From contig OY760427.1 of assembly GCA_963663495.1 (NCBI GenBank), positions 2,728,001 through 2,792,000 on the forward strand: a stretch of 64,000 nt of DNA, read 5' to 3'. The stretch comes from G963663495 sp963663495. GTDB taxonomy: Bacteria > Bacteroidota > Rhodothermia > Rhodothermales > Bin80. The translations under genes and the position numbers were made by a program. This document shows, piece after piece, positions 28,436-36,461 of this stretch (the stretch's first letter is position 1; each line of letters opens with the position of its first letter). The notes beneath the pieces were generated by a model. That model was not told the DNA's origin. It saw nothing but the letters and a program-made list of their open reading frames with translations, and did no database searches.

Positions 28436-29359
28436 GTGGTCATTCACGCACAGTCGTACGCGCTTGATAACCAGGAAGCCCGCCAGCGCTGGGAATACCT
28501 TTGGAAGTCCTCCCCGCAACGAAGTGCATTCACATCTCTCTCGTACGCCGACTGCGCCGCTGCTGCATTTGGACTTAGGGCGCGTCTGGTGTTGGTGGGC
28601 AGCGGAGCGACCGACGAGGCGGGAGCAATTACGCTGCACTCCCGCGCACGCCGAGCTACCCCTCCACCTTTCACGCAGTACTTTGGCCCGGTCTTGCGCC
28701 AGCCCTCTGACGAAACGTTAGTTCATGGCCGGCGGTCTCCGCTCGAACTTACACTTGCCGCGTTGGAGGCAGAGTACCGCTACATGCTCTTCTTAACCAG
28801 ACTTGAGGACCCCCGGCCCGCTCAGTGGAGAAGATGGCACGTCGCACCCTCCTTCACCTACATTCTCTCCCCCGCCGAGGGCCGCGCTGCATGGTCCGCC
28901 AGCACACGCCGGACGTACAAGAAGTATGACGGCGTATGCGACTTCACCGAGGACGACGGTGCGGCGCCTCAGATTGTGAGATGCTGCCAAGAGAGCTATG
29001 TCCGCCACCGGCGGAAGTTGCCCGCACCCAACAACAACCTTGTACGACTGGTTGAGAGTCTTCAGGAGCGCGGGATGGTGCGCCTTTTTACACTACGGCG
29101 CGCGGGGCGTCTGGAAGGTGGTCTGGCACTGCTCCACGATGGCCAAATGGCCCACTATTGGATCGCGGGCAGCACACCCGGACCCGCCATGACAGTCCTC
29201 GTCGGGCGCACACTCAGGACCCTGCGCTCCTCCGGTATTAGCGCCTTTGATTTTGTCGGAGCCAATACACCTACCATAGCGGAATTCAAACGCAGGTTCG
29301 GTGCGCGCCTTTCCATGTACTACCGTCTTGAGTTCGGCCGCACGATTCTGCGAAGGTAA
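28436..29359 (+). CDS. FemAB/GNAT-like acyltransferase family protein
   Basis: The 307-residue protein resembles the FemAB-like/BioF2-type GNAT acyltransferases. It shows a central GRLEGGLALLHDGQMAHYW strand-loop-strand and a C-terminal FDFVGANTPTIAEFKRRFGA, the typical F-K-x-x-F-G ending motif. Relatives add amino acids to peptidoglycan bridges or acylate surface sugars, using aminoacyl-tRNA or acyl-CoA. The start is GTG at 28436. It lies 5 bp after hslU and 2 bp before a polytopic membrane protein, so it belongs with the two surface-polysaccharide genes that follow. The exact substrate is unknown. Confidence 0.72.
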   Translation: MVIHAQSYALDNQEARQRWEYLWKSSPQRSAFTSLSYADCAAAAFGLRARLVLVGSGATDEAGAITLHSRARRATPPPFTQYFGPVLRQPSDETLVHGRRSPLELTLAALEAEYRYMLFLTRLEDPRPAQWRRWHVAPSFTYILSPAEGRAAWSASTRRTYKKYDGVCDFTEDDGAAPQIVRCCQESYVRHRRKLPAPNNNLVRLVESLQERGMVRLFTLRRAGRLEGGLALLHDGQMAHYWIAGSTPGPAMTVLVGRTLRTLRSSGISAFDFVGANTPTIAEFKRRFGARLSMYYRLEFGRTILRR

Positions 29360-29361
29360 CG

Positions 29362-30930
29362 ATGGAATCCAACGGTAGCGCGCGCACACCGTGGTTCCCT
29401 GCAAACGAGGAGCGGATACCATTTTTCGTTCCACTAGCCGTGCTGCTCGTGTACCTCCTATGGCGAGGATATAATTTTGGATTCAGTGACCAGGACGAGG
29501 TTATTCCGTTCTTGGCCCACCTATTGAACCGCGATGTGCTTGCGCAGGACTGGTTTGTCAATTATCAGGCCAACCATTTTGGGCCGCGTTCCGTTTTTGT
29601 GTGGTTCTGTTACCCGTTCGCCAAGCTTCTGGGTATCTATACTACATTCTTGGGGCTGTACCTTGCCGCGTTTCTTGCTACAGCAGGTGCATTATATACG
29701 CTCGCTCGCGACCTGTTACGCGACAGGATAGCAGCTACAGCCAGCGTGCTCCTAGTACTGGTGTTAACACCGAAGTTCACGCTTGGCGGCAATGACCTTA
29801 TCGCGCCGATCCTTACTCCTAGCGTGCCCGCGTGGTCACTAGCCCTTTGGGGCCTGGCAATGTATGTTAAAGGCCGGCTGAACAGCAGCGCGGTACTGGC
29901 CGGCCTTGCCGCATGTCTGCAGGCCTTGATCGGTCTGCAGATGGGGCTCTTGATTGGGATGCTGTTAATCTGGCAGCGCTCCAGGTACGCGTGGAGGTTC
30001 GCGCTGTTGTTCGGGCTGGTAAGCTTGCCTGCAGTGGCTCCCCTTATTGTTCAGCAGCTTGGTCAGGCCGGGGACAGTGGCAACCTCTTTTATACGTTGT
30101 TTGCGTTTCGTGCGCCGCATCACTACCTGCCAGCATCCTTCACGAAGATCTCGGTTGTGGGTTTCGCGCTTCTGTTGATTACCGGACTAGCCGGCATGCG
30201 CCGCTTGCGACAGGCGTTGACGCCGCAGGGACGCCAGACCATACAACGCCTGTTGATGGTCATTGGTGCTGCCTGTTTGGTCGGATTCTTATGTGCAGAG
30301 GTCGTACCTATGGAGTCGGTCGTGAAGTTGCAGCCCTTCAAAATGACCGTTGTTGCTAAGGTCCTGTTCGGAATTCTCGTCTGCGGTGCTATCAGCGCGG
30401 TGCTGCCTGAATCGTTTCGTACTGCCGCATTTTGGGTGCTAAAACATTCGCGTGCCACATTCCTGGCCGCTGCTCTGGTGTTGGCAGCGCTCCTTTTCGC
30501 TGATACCACGGCACTCGGGTTACGACCCGCGGAGATTGCACCGGTGGAGGAATGGGCAAATACCAGCACTCCTCCCGAGGCAGTATTTGCGGTGCCTCCA
30601 TCCTGGGATGGTTTTCGCAGTCGCGCTCAGCGGCCCATCGTCGTCAACTACAAGGCATTTCCTTTCCTACCCGGGCACGAGGCCGAGTGGTTGGAACGTC
30701 TGCGGAGCATTGCTCCGATCACCCTTCCTGAGCGCGGATATGCCGGAATCCTGGATAGCCTTGATCACGCGTTTTTTGCTCTCGGTACGCAAGGACTATT
30801 TAACCTGTCTTATCGTTACGGTGCAACGCACTTTGTGCGCGACAAGCCTACGCATGCCGCTCCACTTGTGCTGGACTTTGCGGGTGACGGGTGGTGGGTG
30901 TACCAAATTTTTCCGGACGCGCTGCCGTGA
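29362..30930 (+). CDS. Polytopic membrane protein, probably glycosyltransferase-like (unknown function)
   Basis: The 522-residue protein has about ten to twelve hydrophobic helices and a C-terminal soluble part (about 390-522). An early FGFSDQDEVIPFLAHLL segment (about 38-54) resembles the acidic first loop of GT-C type membrane glycosyltransferases. No further motif is secure. Tight packing with a FemAB-like gene upstream and a flippase-like gene downstream (4-bp overlap) suggests work on lipid-linked saccharides at the inner membrane. Confidence 0.65.
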   Translation: MESNGSARTPWFPANEERIPFFVPLAVLLVYLLWRGYNFGFSDQDEVIPFLAHLLNRDVLAQDWFVNYQANHFGPRSVFVWFCYPFAKLLGIYTTFLGLYLAAFLATAGALYTLARDLLRDRIAATASVLLVLVLTPKFTLGGNDLIAPILTPSVPAWSLALWGLAMYVKGRLNSSAVLAGLAACLQALIGLQMGLLIGMLLIWQRSRYAWRFALLFGLVSLPAVAPLIVQQLGQAGDSGNLFYTLFAFRAPHHYLPASFTKISVVGFALLLITGLAGMRRLRQALTPQGRQTIQRLLMVIGAACLVGFLCAEVVPMESVVKLQPFKMTVVAKVLFGILVCGAISAVLPESFRTAAFWVLKHSRATFLAAALVLAALLFADTTALGLRPAEIAPVEEWANTSTPPEAVFAVPPSWDGFRSRAQRPIVVNYKAFPFLPGHEAEWLERLRSIAPITLPERGYAGILDSLDHAFFALGTQGLFNLSYRYGATHFVRDKPTHAAPLVLDFAGDGWWVYQIFPDALP

Positions 30931-32435
30931 GTCTGCGCCAGACCATAGGCAGCCTCTACACGCAGAAGGGGTTTCGCGGGCCCGTATTAACTCTGTTCAC
31001 AGGTTCAAGCTCAGCATTGCTGTTGGCCTACCTCTGTGAGCCCGTCCTCACGCGGCTGTACACCGCAGCGGACTACAAGGTGATGGGGTACTTCACCGCA
31101 CTTTCCGCACTGCTATTTTCCATCTCCTCTTTGCGTTATGATGACGCGCTAATGCTGCAGAAGAAGGACTCAGATGCTGCCGCGGTTGTATTGCTGTCCT
31201 GGATCGTCCTGCTCGCGGTGTTGCTGTTTACATGCGTGGGCCTGTATTGGGGGGACACGTTTGCGCACCGAGCCAATATTCCCGCCATTACCCCGTATCT
31301 GGTGCTGATTATACCGGTGCTGGTGGCTATGCGCCTGGCAAGAACGCTGGAGTTGTGGTTAGTGCGGGCCAAGGCCTTTCGGTTCGTGATGGCCGGTCAG
31401 GCGGCCAATACGGGAGTTATGGTTACGTCCCGTATCGGTGTTGGTGTACCGCCCGTCAGCGCCGGTCCGGGTGGGCTCATCGGGGGCTATCTGGCCGGCA
31501 ATATAGTGGCTGCACTCATCAATGCCGTGGCAGCACTGCGTGAAGGGGGACGTATCATTCTGCGACTACCGCCTTTGGGTAAGGTGTGGCAAACCGCACG
31601 CCGCTACCGACGCTTCCCGCTTTTCTCAACACCCTCAAGTCTCGTCGCTGCACTCGTCTACCGCATGCCTGTCTTCATGATTCCGCTGTACTTTGCGGGC
31701 GACGAACTGGGCTATTATGTCAAGGGATTCGCCGCACTTGCAATACCCTTAAGTGTTGCCGGTAACGCTATTTCCCGGGTGTTCTTCGTCCACGCTGCTG
31801 AAGCAAAGATTCATAACCTTCGCCAGCGTCTCACCAGCATCAGTACCATGGTGCATAGCCGGCTGGTGATGCTTGGAATCTTCCCGACGCTTGTTCTCAT
31901 GGTTGCGGGTCCGGACATTTTTGCCGTTGTCTTCGGGGCGCCGTGGCGCACGGCAGGGGTATATGTACAATATCTGGGTCCGTGGTTGCTTCTGGGCTCA
32001 ATCGTTAGCCCGCTGACCCGCATTTTTGATATCCTGGAACGCCAGAGGATCGACCTTGCAACCAGCGCCGCCGCCTGCGTGCTAATGTCTTCGGCGTTGA
32101 TCCTTGGCGGACGAACGGGCCACATGCCGGCCTTAATGCTGTCCATCGGCGCCATGGGGGCTTTAGCGCGTCTTGGTCAGCTAGCCATTCTCATGCACCT
32201 TGCCGGGGCGAAGGCCACGGCGGTACTTGCCCCTTACGGCAAGTACCTGCTCTTATCTGCTCCTGGGATTGGCATCCTCATTGCTGCCGGTCTATTCGGC
32301 AAGCCATGGGTTACTACCGTGGCAGCAATCGTGGCAGCATCTGCCTTCGGAGTACTTCTGCTACGTAACGAGGGGCTGTTTACCGGAAGGGGCGGAACGA
32401 AGCAGGAAAGCCCAAGTCCACGATTGCCGGACTGA
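30927..32435 (+). CDS. Polysaccharide flippase-like membrane protein (Wzx/MOP superfamily)
   Basis: The 502-residue protein has about 12-14 transmembrane helices. Its N-terminal KGFRGPVLTLFTGSSSALLLAY and EPVLTRLYTAADYKVMGYF stretches are typical of the Wzx/PST branch of the MOP exporter superfamily. I start it at the GTG at 30927, which overlaps the upstream stop by 4 bp; the open frame begins 12 codons earlier inside that gene. It would flip lipid-linked sugar repeats across the inner membrane. Its 3' end overlaps the convergent bacilliredoxin gene by 56 bp. Confidence 0.8.
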   Translation: MSLRQTIGSLYTQKGFRGPVLTLFTGSSSALLLAYLCEPVLTRLYTAADYKVMGYFTALSALLFSISSLRYDDALMLQKKDSDAAAVVLLSWIVLLAVLLFTCVGLYWGDTFAHRANIPAITPYLVLIIPVLVAMRLARTLELWLVRAKAFRFVMAGQAANTGVMVTSRIGVGVPPVSAGPGGLIGGYLAGNIVAALINAVAALREGGRIILRLPPLGKVWQTARRYRRFPLFSTPSSLVAALVYRMPVFMIPLYFAGDELGYYVKGFAALAIPLSVAGNAISRVFFVHAAEAKIHNLRQRLTSISTMVHSRLVMLGIFPTLVLMVAGPDIFAVVFGAPWRTAGVYVQYLGPWLLLGSIVSPLTRIFDILERQRIDLATSAAACVLMSSALILGGRTGHMPALMLSIGAMGALARLGQLAILMHLAGAKATAVLAPYGKYLLLSAPGIGILIAAGLFGKPWVTTVAAIVAASAFGVLLLRNEGLFTGRGGTKQESPSPRLPD

Positions 32436-32883
32436 CCGGACCTTCGCCAGCCGCGGTATCGGTACCGCAGTACTGCTCAAATGCCGACACCAGGTCGGCA
32501 GCAATTGCCTGCGCACTGCGCCCTTCAATGTGACGTCGCTCTATGACGTAGGCTACGTCACCTTCCTTGAACAGGGCAATAAAGGGGGACGAAGGCGGAA
32601 TTCCTGCCAGATAGGAGCGTGCGTGCGCCGTCGCTTCCATGTCCTGACCGGCAAATACTGTACAATATGAGTCAGGCTGACGGGCATGTTGCATGGCCAG
32701 TCTGACGGCTGGCCGTGCCATTGCCGCGGCACACCCACAAACAGAATTCACCACTAGAACCATGGTACCGCCGGACGACTGCCGGAAGGCATCATCCACT
32801 TCTTTTTTCGTACGCAACTCACTGACACCCAGCGCAACAAGCTCTTGGCGCATGGGTGTTACCAGTTGTTCAGGATAGGGCAT
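32380..32883 (-). CDS. BrxA/BrxB family bacilliredoxin
   Basis: The 167-residue protein belongs to the DUF1094/YphP family: MPYPEQLVTPMRQELVALGV at the N-terminus, the CxC active-site motif in NSVCGCAAAMARPA, and VFAGQDMEATAHARSYL plus PSSPFIALFKEGDV further on. Bacilliredoxins remove bacillithiol from mixed disulfides under oxidative stress. I chose the ATG at 32883 over the one at 32913 because family members begin at this position. The last 56 bp overlap the flippase gene tail to tail. Confidence 0.88.
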   Translation of the reverse strand: MPYPEQLVTPMRQELVALGVSELRTKKEVDDAFRQSSGGTMVLVVNSVCGCAAAMARPAVRLAMQHARQPDSYCTVFAGQDMEATAHARSYLAGIPPSSPFIALFKEGDVAYVIERRHIEGRSAQAIAADLVSAFEQYCGTDTAAGEGPVSPAIVDLGFPASFRPFR

Positions 32884-32962
32884 GTAAGTGCAAGGCTTGA
32901 GAGTTGTAAGCATACCATCTTCTTATGTAGTTTGATCCGCTTAAGGTCTCACCTGCCGGGCA

Positions 32963-33505
32963 ATGTTGCGCTGTTCACATCTTAAATGGATCGCTGTCGT
33001 CTGTTTGACCGGCGGGTGTGCAACGACGCCGAGGTCCGTCGCCGTCGGCACGATTGCCGGTGAGGAGCTTGAAACGCGCATACGTCGTATCGAAAGGCAA
33101 TGGCGTGGTACCCCATATCAAACGGACGGAGCCACAAAGGAGGGGGTTGATGGTGCAAATTTCGTGGCTCAAGTTTTCGCGAACGGCGCAGGGATGACAG
33201 TTCCGACGGTCACGATGGAACTCCTTGATCAGGGATCAGCGGTGCTGCAGCAGGACTTGCGCACGGGTGACTTGGTGTTTTTTCAGCCTCCGGGCTTGCC
33301 TCGCCATGTCGGCATCTATCTCAGTCGAGGAGAGTTTGCCCACGCGTCCCCCACTGCAGGCGTTACCGTTTCACGAATGGAGGAAAATTTCTGGGCCAGG
33401 GCCTACTGGACGGCGCGGCGTATCGTAGCGGATTCGAACACAACCATGACCGCACCTGCAGGAGCACAGGAGACACGTAGCCGCAAAAAACGAATCGGAT
33501 GGTGA
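32963..33505 (+). CDS. NlpC/P60-like lipoprotein lacking the catalytic cysteine
   Basis: The 180-residue protein has a lipoprotein signal (lipobox TGGC, Cys19) and an NlpC/P60 fold: WRGTPYQTDGATKEGVDGANF, LRTGDLVFFQP and the His-bearing RHVGIYLSRGEFAHAS. In active members the first motif reads DCSGF with the nucleophilic Cys. Here it reads DGANF, with GGT (Gly) in the Cys codon at about 33151-33159. It is therefore probably not a hydrolase and may bind peptidoglycan or regulate another enzyme. greA follows 4 bp downstream. Confidence 0.82.
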   Translation: MLRCSHLKWIAVVCLTGGCATTPRSVAVGTIAGEELETRIRRIERQWRGTPYQTDGATKEGVDGANFVAQVFANGAGMTVPTVTMELLDQGSAVLQQDLRTGDLVFFQPPGLPRHVGIYLSRGEFAHASPTAGVTVSRMEENFWARAYWTARRIVADSNTTMTAPAGAQETRSRKKRIGW

Positions 33506-33509
33506 TACT

Positions 33510-33986
33510 GTGAATGTTGTATATCTGACAAGTGAAGCCCTGGAGCGGCTCAAGGCCGATCTGCGCCACGCACGAACCATTGAGCGGGCTCGCATCTCAA
33601 GTGAAATCGCCGACGCCCGCTCTCACGGTGATCTCTCGGAAAACGCCGAGTACGACGCTGCTAAGGATGCCCAAGGCAAGCTGGAAGCGCGTATTGCGCG
33701 CATGGAAACCACACTAAGCAAGGCGCGCATTGTTGACGAGTCGCAGGTAGACACATCCCGGGCACGCATTCTTTCCACCGTGCATGTGCGCAACCACTCC
33801 ACGGAATCTGAGCATCGATTTACACTTGTTTCAGAGCAAGAGGCCGACCTCCGATTGGGCAAGATTTCTATCTCCAGCCCGATTGGTAAGGGCCTGTTGG
33901 GGACGGCGGTCGGTGACACGGTACACGTTGAGGTGCCAAGTGGAACCATGCAGCTTGAGGTAGTTGATATCTCCCGCAGCGGCTGA
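33510..33986 (+). CDS. greA: GreA-type transcript cleavage factor
   Basis: The 158-residue protein has an N-terminal antiparallel coiled coil with the acidic tip HGDLSENAEYDAAKDAQ (about 38-54), which reaches the RNA polymerase active site to stimulate cleavage of backtracked RNA. The C-terminal FKBP-like domain contains ISISSPIGKGLLG. The start is GTG at 33510, 4 bp after the upstream lipoprotein. ltaE begins 5 bp downstream. Confidence 0.93.
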   Translation: MNVVYLTSEALERLKADLRHARTIERARISSEIADARSHGDLSENAEYDAAKDAQGKLEARIARMETTLSKARIVDESQVDTSRARILSTVHVRNHSTESEHRFTLVSEQEADLRLGKISISSPIGKGLLGTAVGDTVHVEVPSGTMQLEVVDISRSG

Positions 33987-33991
33987 CCGGG

Positions 33992-35002
33992 ATGATTGAC
34001 CTCCGGAGCGACACGGTCACCCGGCCATGCCAAGGCATGCGGCAGGCCATGTTCGAGGCCGAGGTTGGAGACGATGTCTTCGGTGAGGATCCGACAGTCA
34101 ATAGGCTTCAATCGGTGGTGGCGGAGCTGCTCGGAAAAGAAGCAGGCTTGTTCGTTCCATCCGGCATGATGGGCAATCAGCTCGGCATTGCCGTTCATAC
34201 GCGGCGCGGCGATGAGGTCATTGTCGAGAAAACCTGCCACATTTTTAACTACGAATCCGGAGCTGCTGGCGCCGTCGCCGGGGTGGTTTTGCATCCGCTA
34301 ACGGGCGATACCGGGCTGCTCCGGGCGGATCAGGTTGAGGACGCCGTTCGCCGGGGGGCCTACTGGGAGTCTGCCTCTCGCCTGCTGTGTCTCGAAAACA
34401 CGCTAAATGCAGCCGGCGGACGCATTTATCCGCTGGAGCGACTTCAAGAGCTCGCACAGTCAGCACGGGCTGCCGGGCTTGCACTACACTTGGACGGTGC
34501 CCGTTTGTGGAATGCAACAGCCGCCACGGGCATTCCTGAGAGTGAGTATGCGGCCCTCTTTGATACCGTAACCGTGTGTTTGTCCAAAGGTCTGGGAGCG
34601 CCCGTTGGCTCCGTGTTCTGCGGCACGCGGAAGCTGGTGAATGCCGCCCACCGGCTGCGCAAACGCCTTGGCGCGGGTATGCGGCAGGTCGGGATCCTGG
34701 CTGCGGCAGGCCTATATGGGCTCGAACACTATCGTGAAGAACTCACCAACGACCATCTGAAGGCCCGCCGCCTCGCGCACTTGTTGGCCGGGCTCAATCA
34801 TGTGCGCGTACCGGAGCCTGACTCCAACATCGTGATGATCCACCTTGCAGGCCGCGATTCCGCGAGCCGCCTGGAGAGTCTGCGGACCAGGGGCGTGGCA
34901 CTGGTGCCGTTTGGCCCTGCCACCCTTCGGGCCACCACGCACCGTGATGTTTCCATGGAAGATATCAGCCGCGCAGGCAATGTGCTCAGGGAGTGCCTAT
35001 AA
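33992..35002 (+). CDS. ltaE: Low-specificity L-threonine aldolase
   Basis: The 336-residue fold-type I PLP enzyme begins MIDLRSDTVTRPC and has EVGDDVFGEDPTVNRL and LHLDGARLWNA (the Asp that contacts the PLP nitrogen). The PLP-binding Lys is in TVCLSKGLGAPVGS (about 200). It cleaves threonine or allo-threonine to glycine and acetaldehyde in the cytoplasm. It follows greA at 5 bp and is convergent with the FAH-family gene. Confidence 0.95.
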   Translation: MIDLRSDTVTRPCQGMRQAMFEAEVGDDVFGEDPTVNRLQSVVAELLGKEAGLFVPSGMMGNQLGIAVHTRRGDEVIVEKTCHIFNYESGAAGAVAGVVLHPLTGDTGLLRADQVEDAVRRGAYWESASRLLCLENTLNAAGGRIYPLERLQELAQSARAAGLALHLDGARLWNATAATGIPESEYAALFDTVTVCLSKGLGAPVGSVFCGTRKLVNAAHRLRKRLGAGMRQVGILAAAGLYGLEHYREELTNDHLKARRLAHLLAGLNHVRVPEPDSNIVMIHLAGRDSASRLESLRTRGVALVPFGPATLRATTHRDVSMEDISRAGNVLRECL

Positions 35003-35016
35003 GCTTCGCCGACTTG

Positions 35017-35667
35017 CTATGCACCCTGTACCGTAATATGCAGGGGCGGGAGCGTGCCACACGTTGCCACCAGCACATCTCCCGCCACCACCGGGCCAAC
35101 CCCCTCAGGCGTTCCGGTGTAAAGCAGGTCTCCCGGTTCCAATGTGAAGATGGACGAACAGTACGCGACAAGTTTGGCTACCGGGAAAAGCATCAAAGAG
35201 GTGTGCGAACGCTGGCGTACCTCGCCATTGATGGCGAGCGATAGGTCAAGATCCTGGGGGGCCTGTACCTCGTGGGAAGCAACAAAGGGGCCCAGCGGGG
35301 CAAAGGTGTCAAACCCCTTGGCAACAGACCATGGCAGCCCGCGCCGTTTGGCTTCCTGTTGTATGTCGCGCGCTGTCATGTCCAAACCCACGGCGTATGC
35401 CGCTACATGGTGCAGGGCTTCCTGCTCTGGAATGTTGGAGCCACCACACCCGATCATGGCGACCAGTTCCACTTCGTGGTGCACCTCCGCCGATGCACGC
35501 GGGAGCACGATGTGCTGGCCTGTTCCCACGAGCGCCGTCGGCGGCTTCAGAAATATGATGGGGCGGGCCTGCACATCCGATCTCATTTCTGTCGCGTGTG
35601 CGGCATAATTGCGCCCAATGCACAAAATTTTTCCCGGGCGCCCCACGGATATTGGCCGTTCCATCAT
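35017..35667 (-). CDS. Fumarylacetoacetate hydrolase (FAH) family protein
   Basis: The 216-residue protein, started at the ATG pair at 35667, has GKILCIGRNYAAHATEM, PIIFLKPPTAL and the metal-binding EVHHEVELVAMIG. It also has AYAVGLDMTARDIQ and the C-terminal LEPGDLLYTGTPEGVGP. Small single-domain members act as 2-hydroxyhepta-2,4-diene-dioate isomerase/decarboxylase-like enzymes, acylpyruvases or oxaloacetate decarboxylases. Which one applies is not clear. The longer frame to 35739 lies in the promoter region of rplU and lacks homology. Confidence 0.88.
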   Translation of the reverse strand: MMERPISVGRPGKILCIGRNYAAHATEMRSDVQARPIIFLKPPTALVGTGQHIVLPRASAEVHHEVELVAMIGCGGSNIPEQEALHHVAAYAVGLDMTARDIQQEAKRRGLPWSVAKGFDTFAPLGPFVASHEVQAPQDLDLSLAINGEVRQRSHTSLMLFPVAKLVAYCSSIFTLEPGDLLYTGTPEGVGPVVAGDVLVATCGTLPPLHITVQGA

Positions 35668-35822
35668 GATCTGCGACTCCTTCGTTTCCGCGTTAGAATT
35701 TCCATTGCAATTCGTGCCGACAATATGGGATCCGTGCACGTGATGAAACGTATCACTTTGCTACCCTTAACCCACTCTCACTCCGGCACGAACCTTAGGA
35801 CCCCAAAAGAAAAGTTCACGGG

Positions 35823-36149
35823 ATGTATGCAATCGTTGAAATAAAGGGAAAGCAGTTCAAGGTCAAGGCGCAAGATACGCTGTATGTGCCCCTGATGGCA
35901 GACCAGGCTGCCGAATCCACCATTGAGTTAAGGCAGGTACTGCTTTTGTCCAACGAGACCTCGGTACGCGTGGGCCGGCCCTATCTGGAAGATGCTTTCA
36001 TTGAAGCCACGGTGCTTCGCCACGTAAAGTCCGACAAGATTATTGTCTTCAAAAAGAAGCGGCGCAAACGCTACAAGGTGCGGCGTGGCCATAGGCAGCA
36101 GTATACCATGCTGCGAATTGAAGCACTGAACTCCGAATCCAACGCTTAA
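35823..36149 (+). CDS. rplU: 50S ribosomal protein L21
   Basis: The 108-residue protein starts MYAIVEIKGKQFKVKAQD and has the C-terminal KKKRRKRYKVRRGHRQQYT region that binds 23S rRNA. rpmA (L27) follows at 15 bp, the universal order. The 155-bp gap to the divergent FAH-family gene should carry the ribosomal promoter. Confidence 0.97.
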   Translation: MYAIVEIKGKQFKVKAQDTLYVPLMADQAAESTIELRQVLLLSNETSVRVGRPYLEDAFIEATVLRHVKSDKIIVFKKKRRKRYKVRRGHRQQYTMLRIEALNSESNA

Positions 36150-36164
36150 CAACCTCGCTCTCTC

Positions 36165-36419
36165 ATGGCCCACAAGAAAGGTGTAGGCTCCACAAAGAAC
36201 GGTCGGGACTCCAATCCCAAGATGCTCGGTGTCAAGATTTTTGGCGGCCAGTCCGTACGCGCAGGCGGCATTATTGTCCGGCAGCGTGGCACTAAATTCC
36301 ATCCCGGAGACAATGTAGGACGGGGTGGTGATGATACGCTGTTTTCCAGGATGGATGGCACTGTGCGGTTCGCCACTCGGCGTAATAACCGGAAGTTCGT
36401 CCATGTGGACGTCGCTTGA
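36165..36419 (+). CDS. rpmA: 50S ribosomal protein L27
   Basis: The 84-residue protein begins MAHKKGVGSTKNGRDSNPK, with GLxxFGGQxV-type (VKIFGGQSVRAGGIIVRQRG) and FHPGDNVGRGGDDTLF motifs. The N-terminus begins directly with the mature form, without the cleavable extension seen in Firmicutes. It belongs to the peptidyl-transferase region of the large subunit. Confidence 0.97.
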   Translation: MAHKKGVGSTKNGRDSNPKMLGVKIFGGQSVRAGGIIVRQRGTKFHPGDNVGRGGDDTLFSRMDGTVRFATRRNNRKFVHVDVA

Positions 36420-36461
36420 TCGGTCCCATATAGTCTAATTGCACCATAACGGAGGTGGTCT

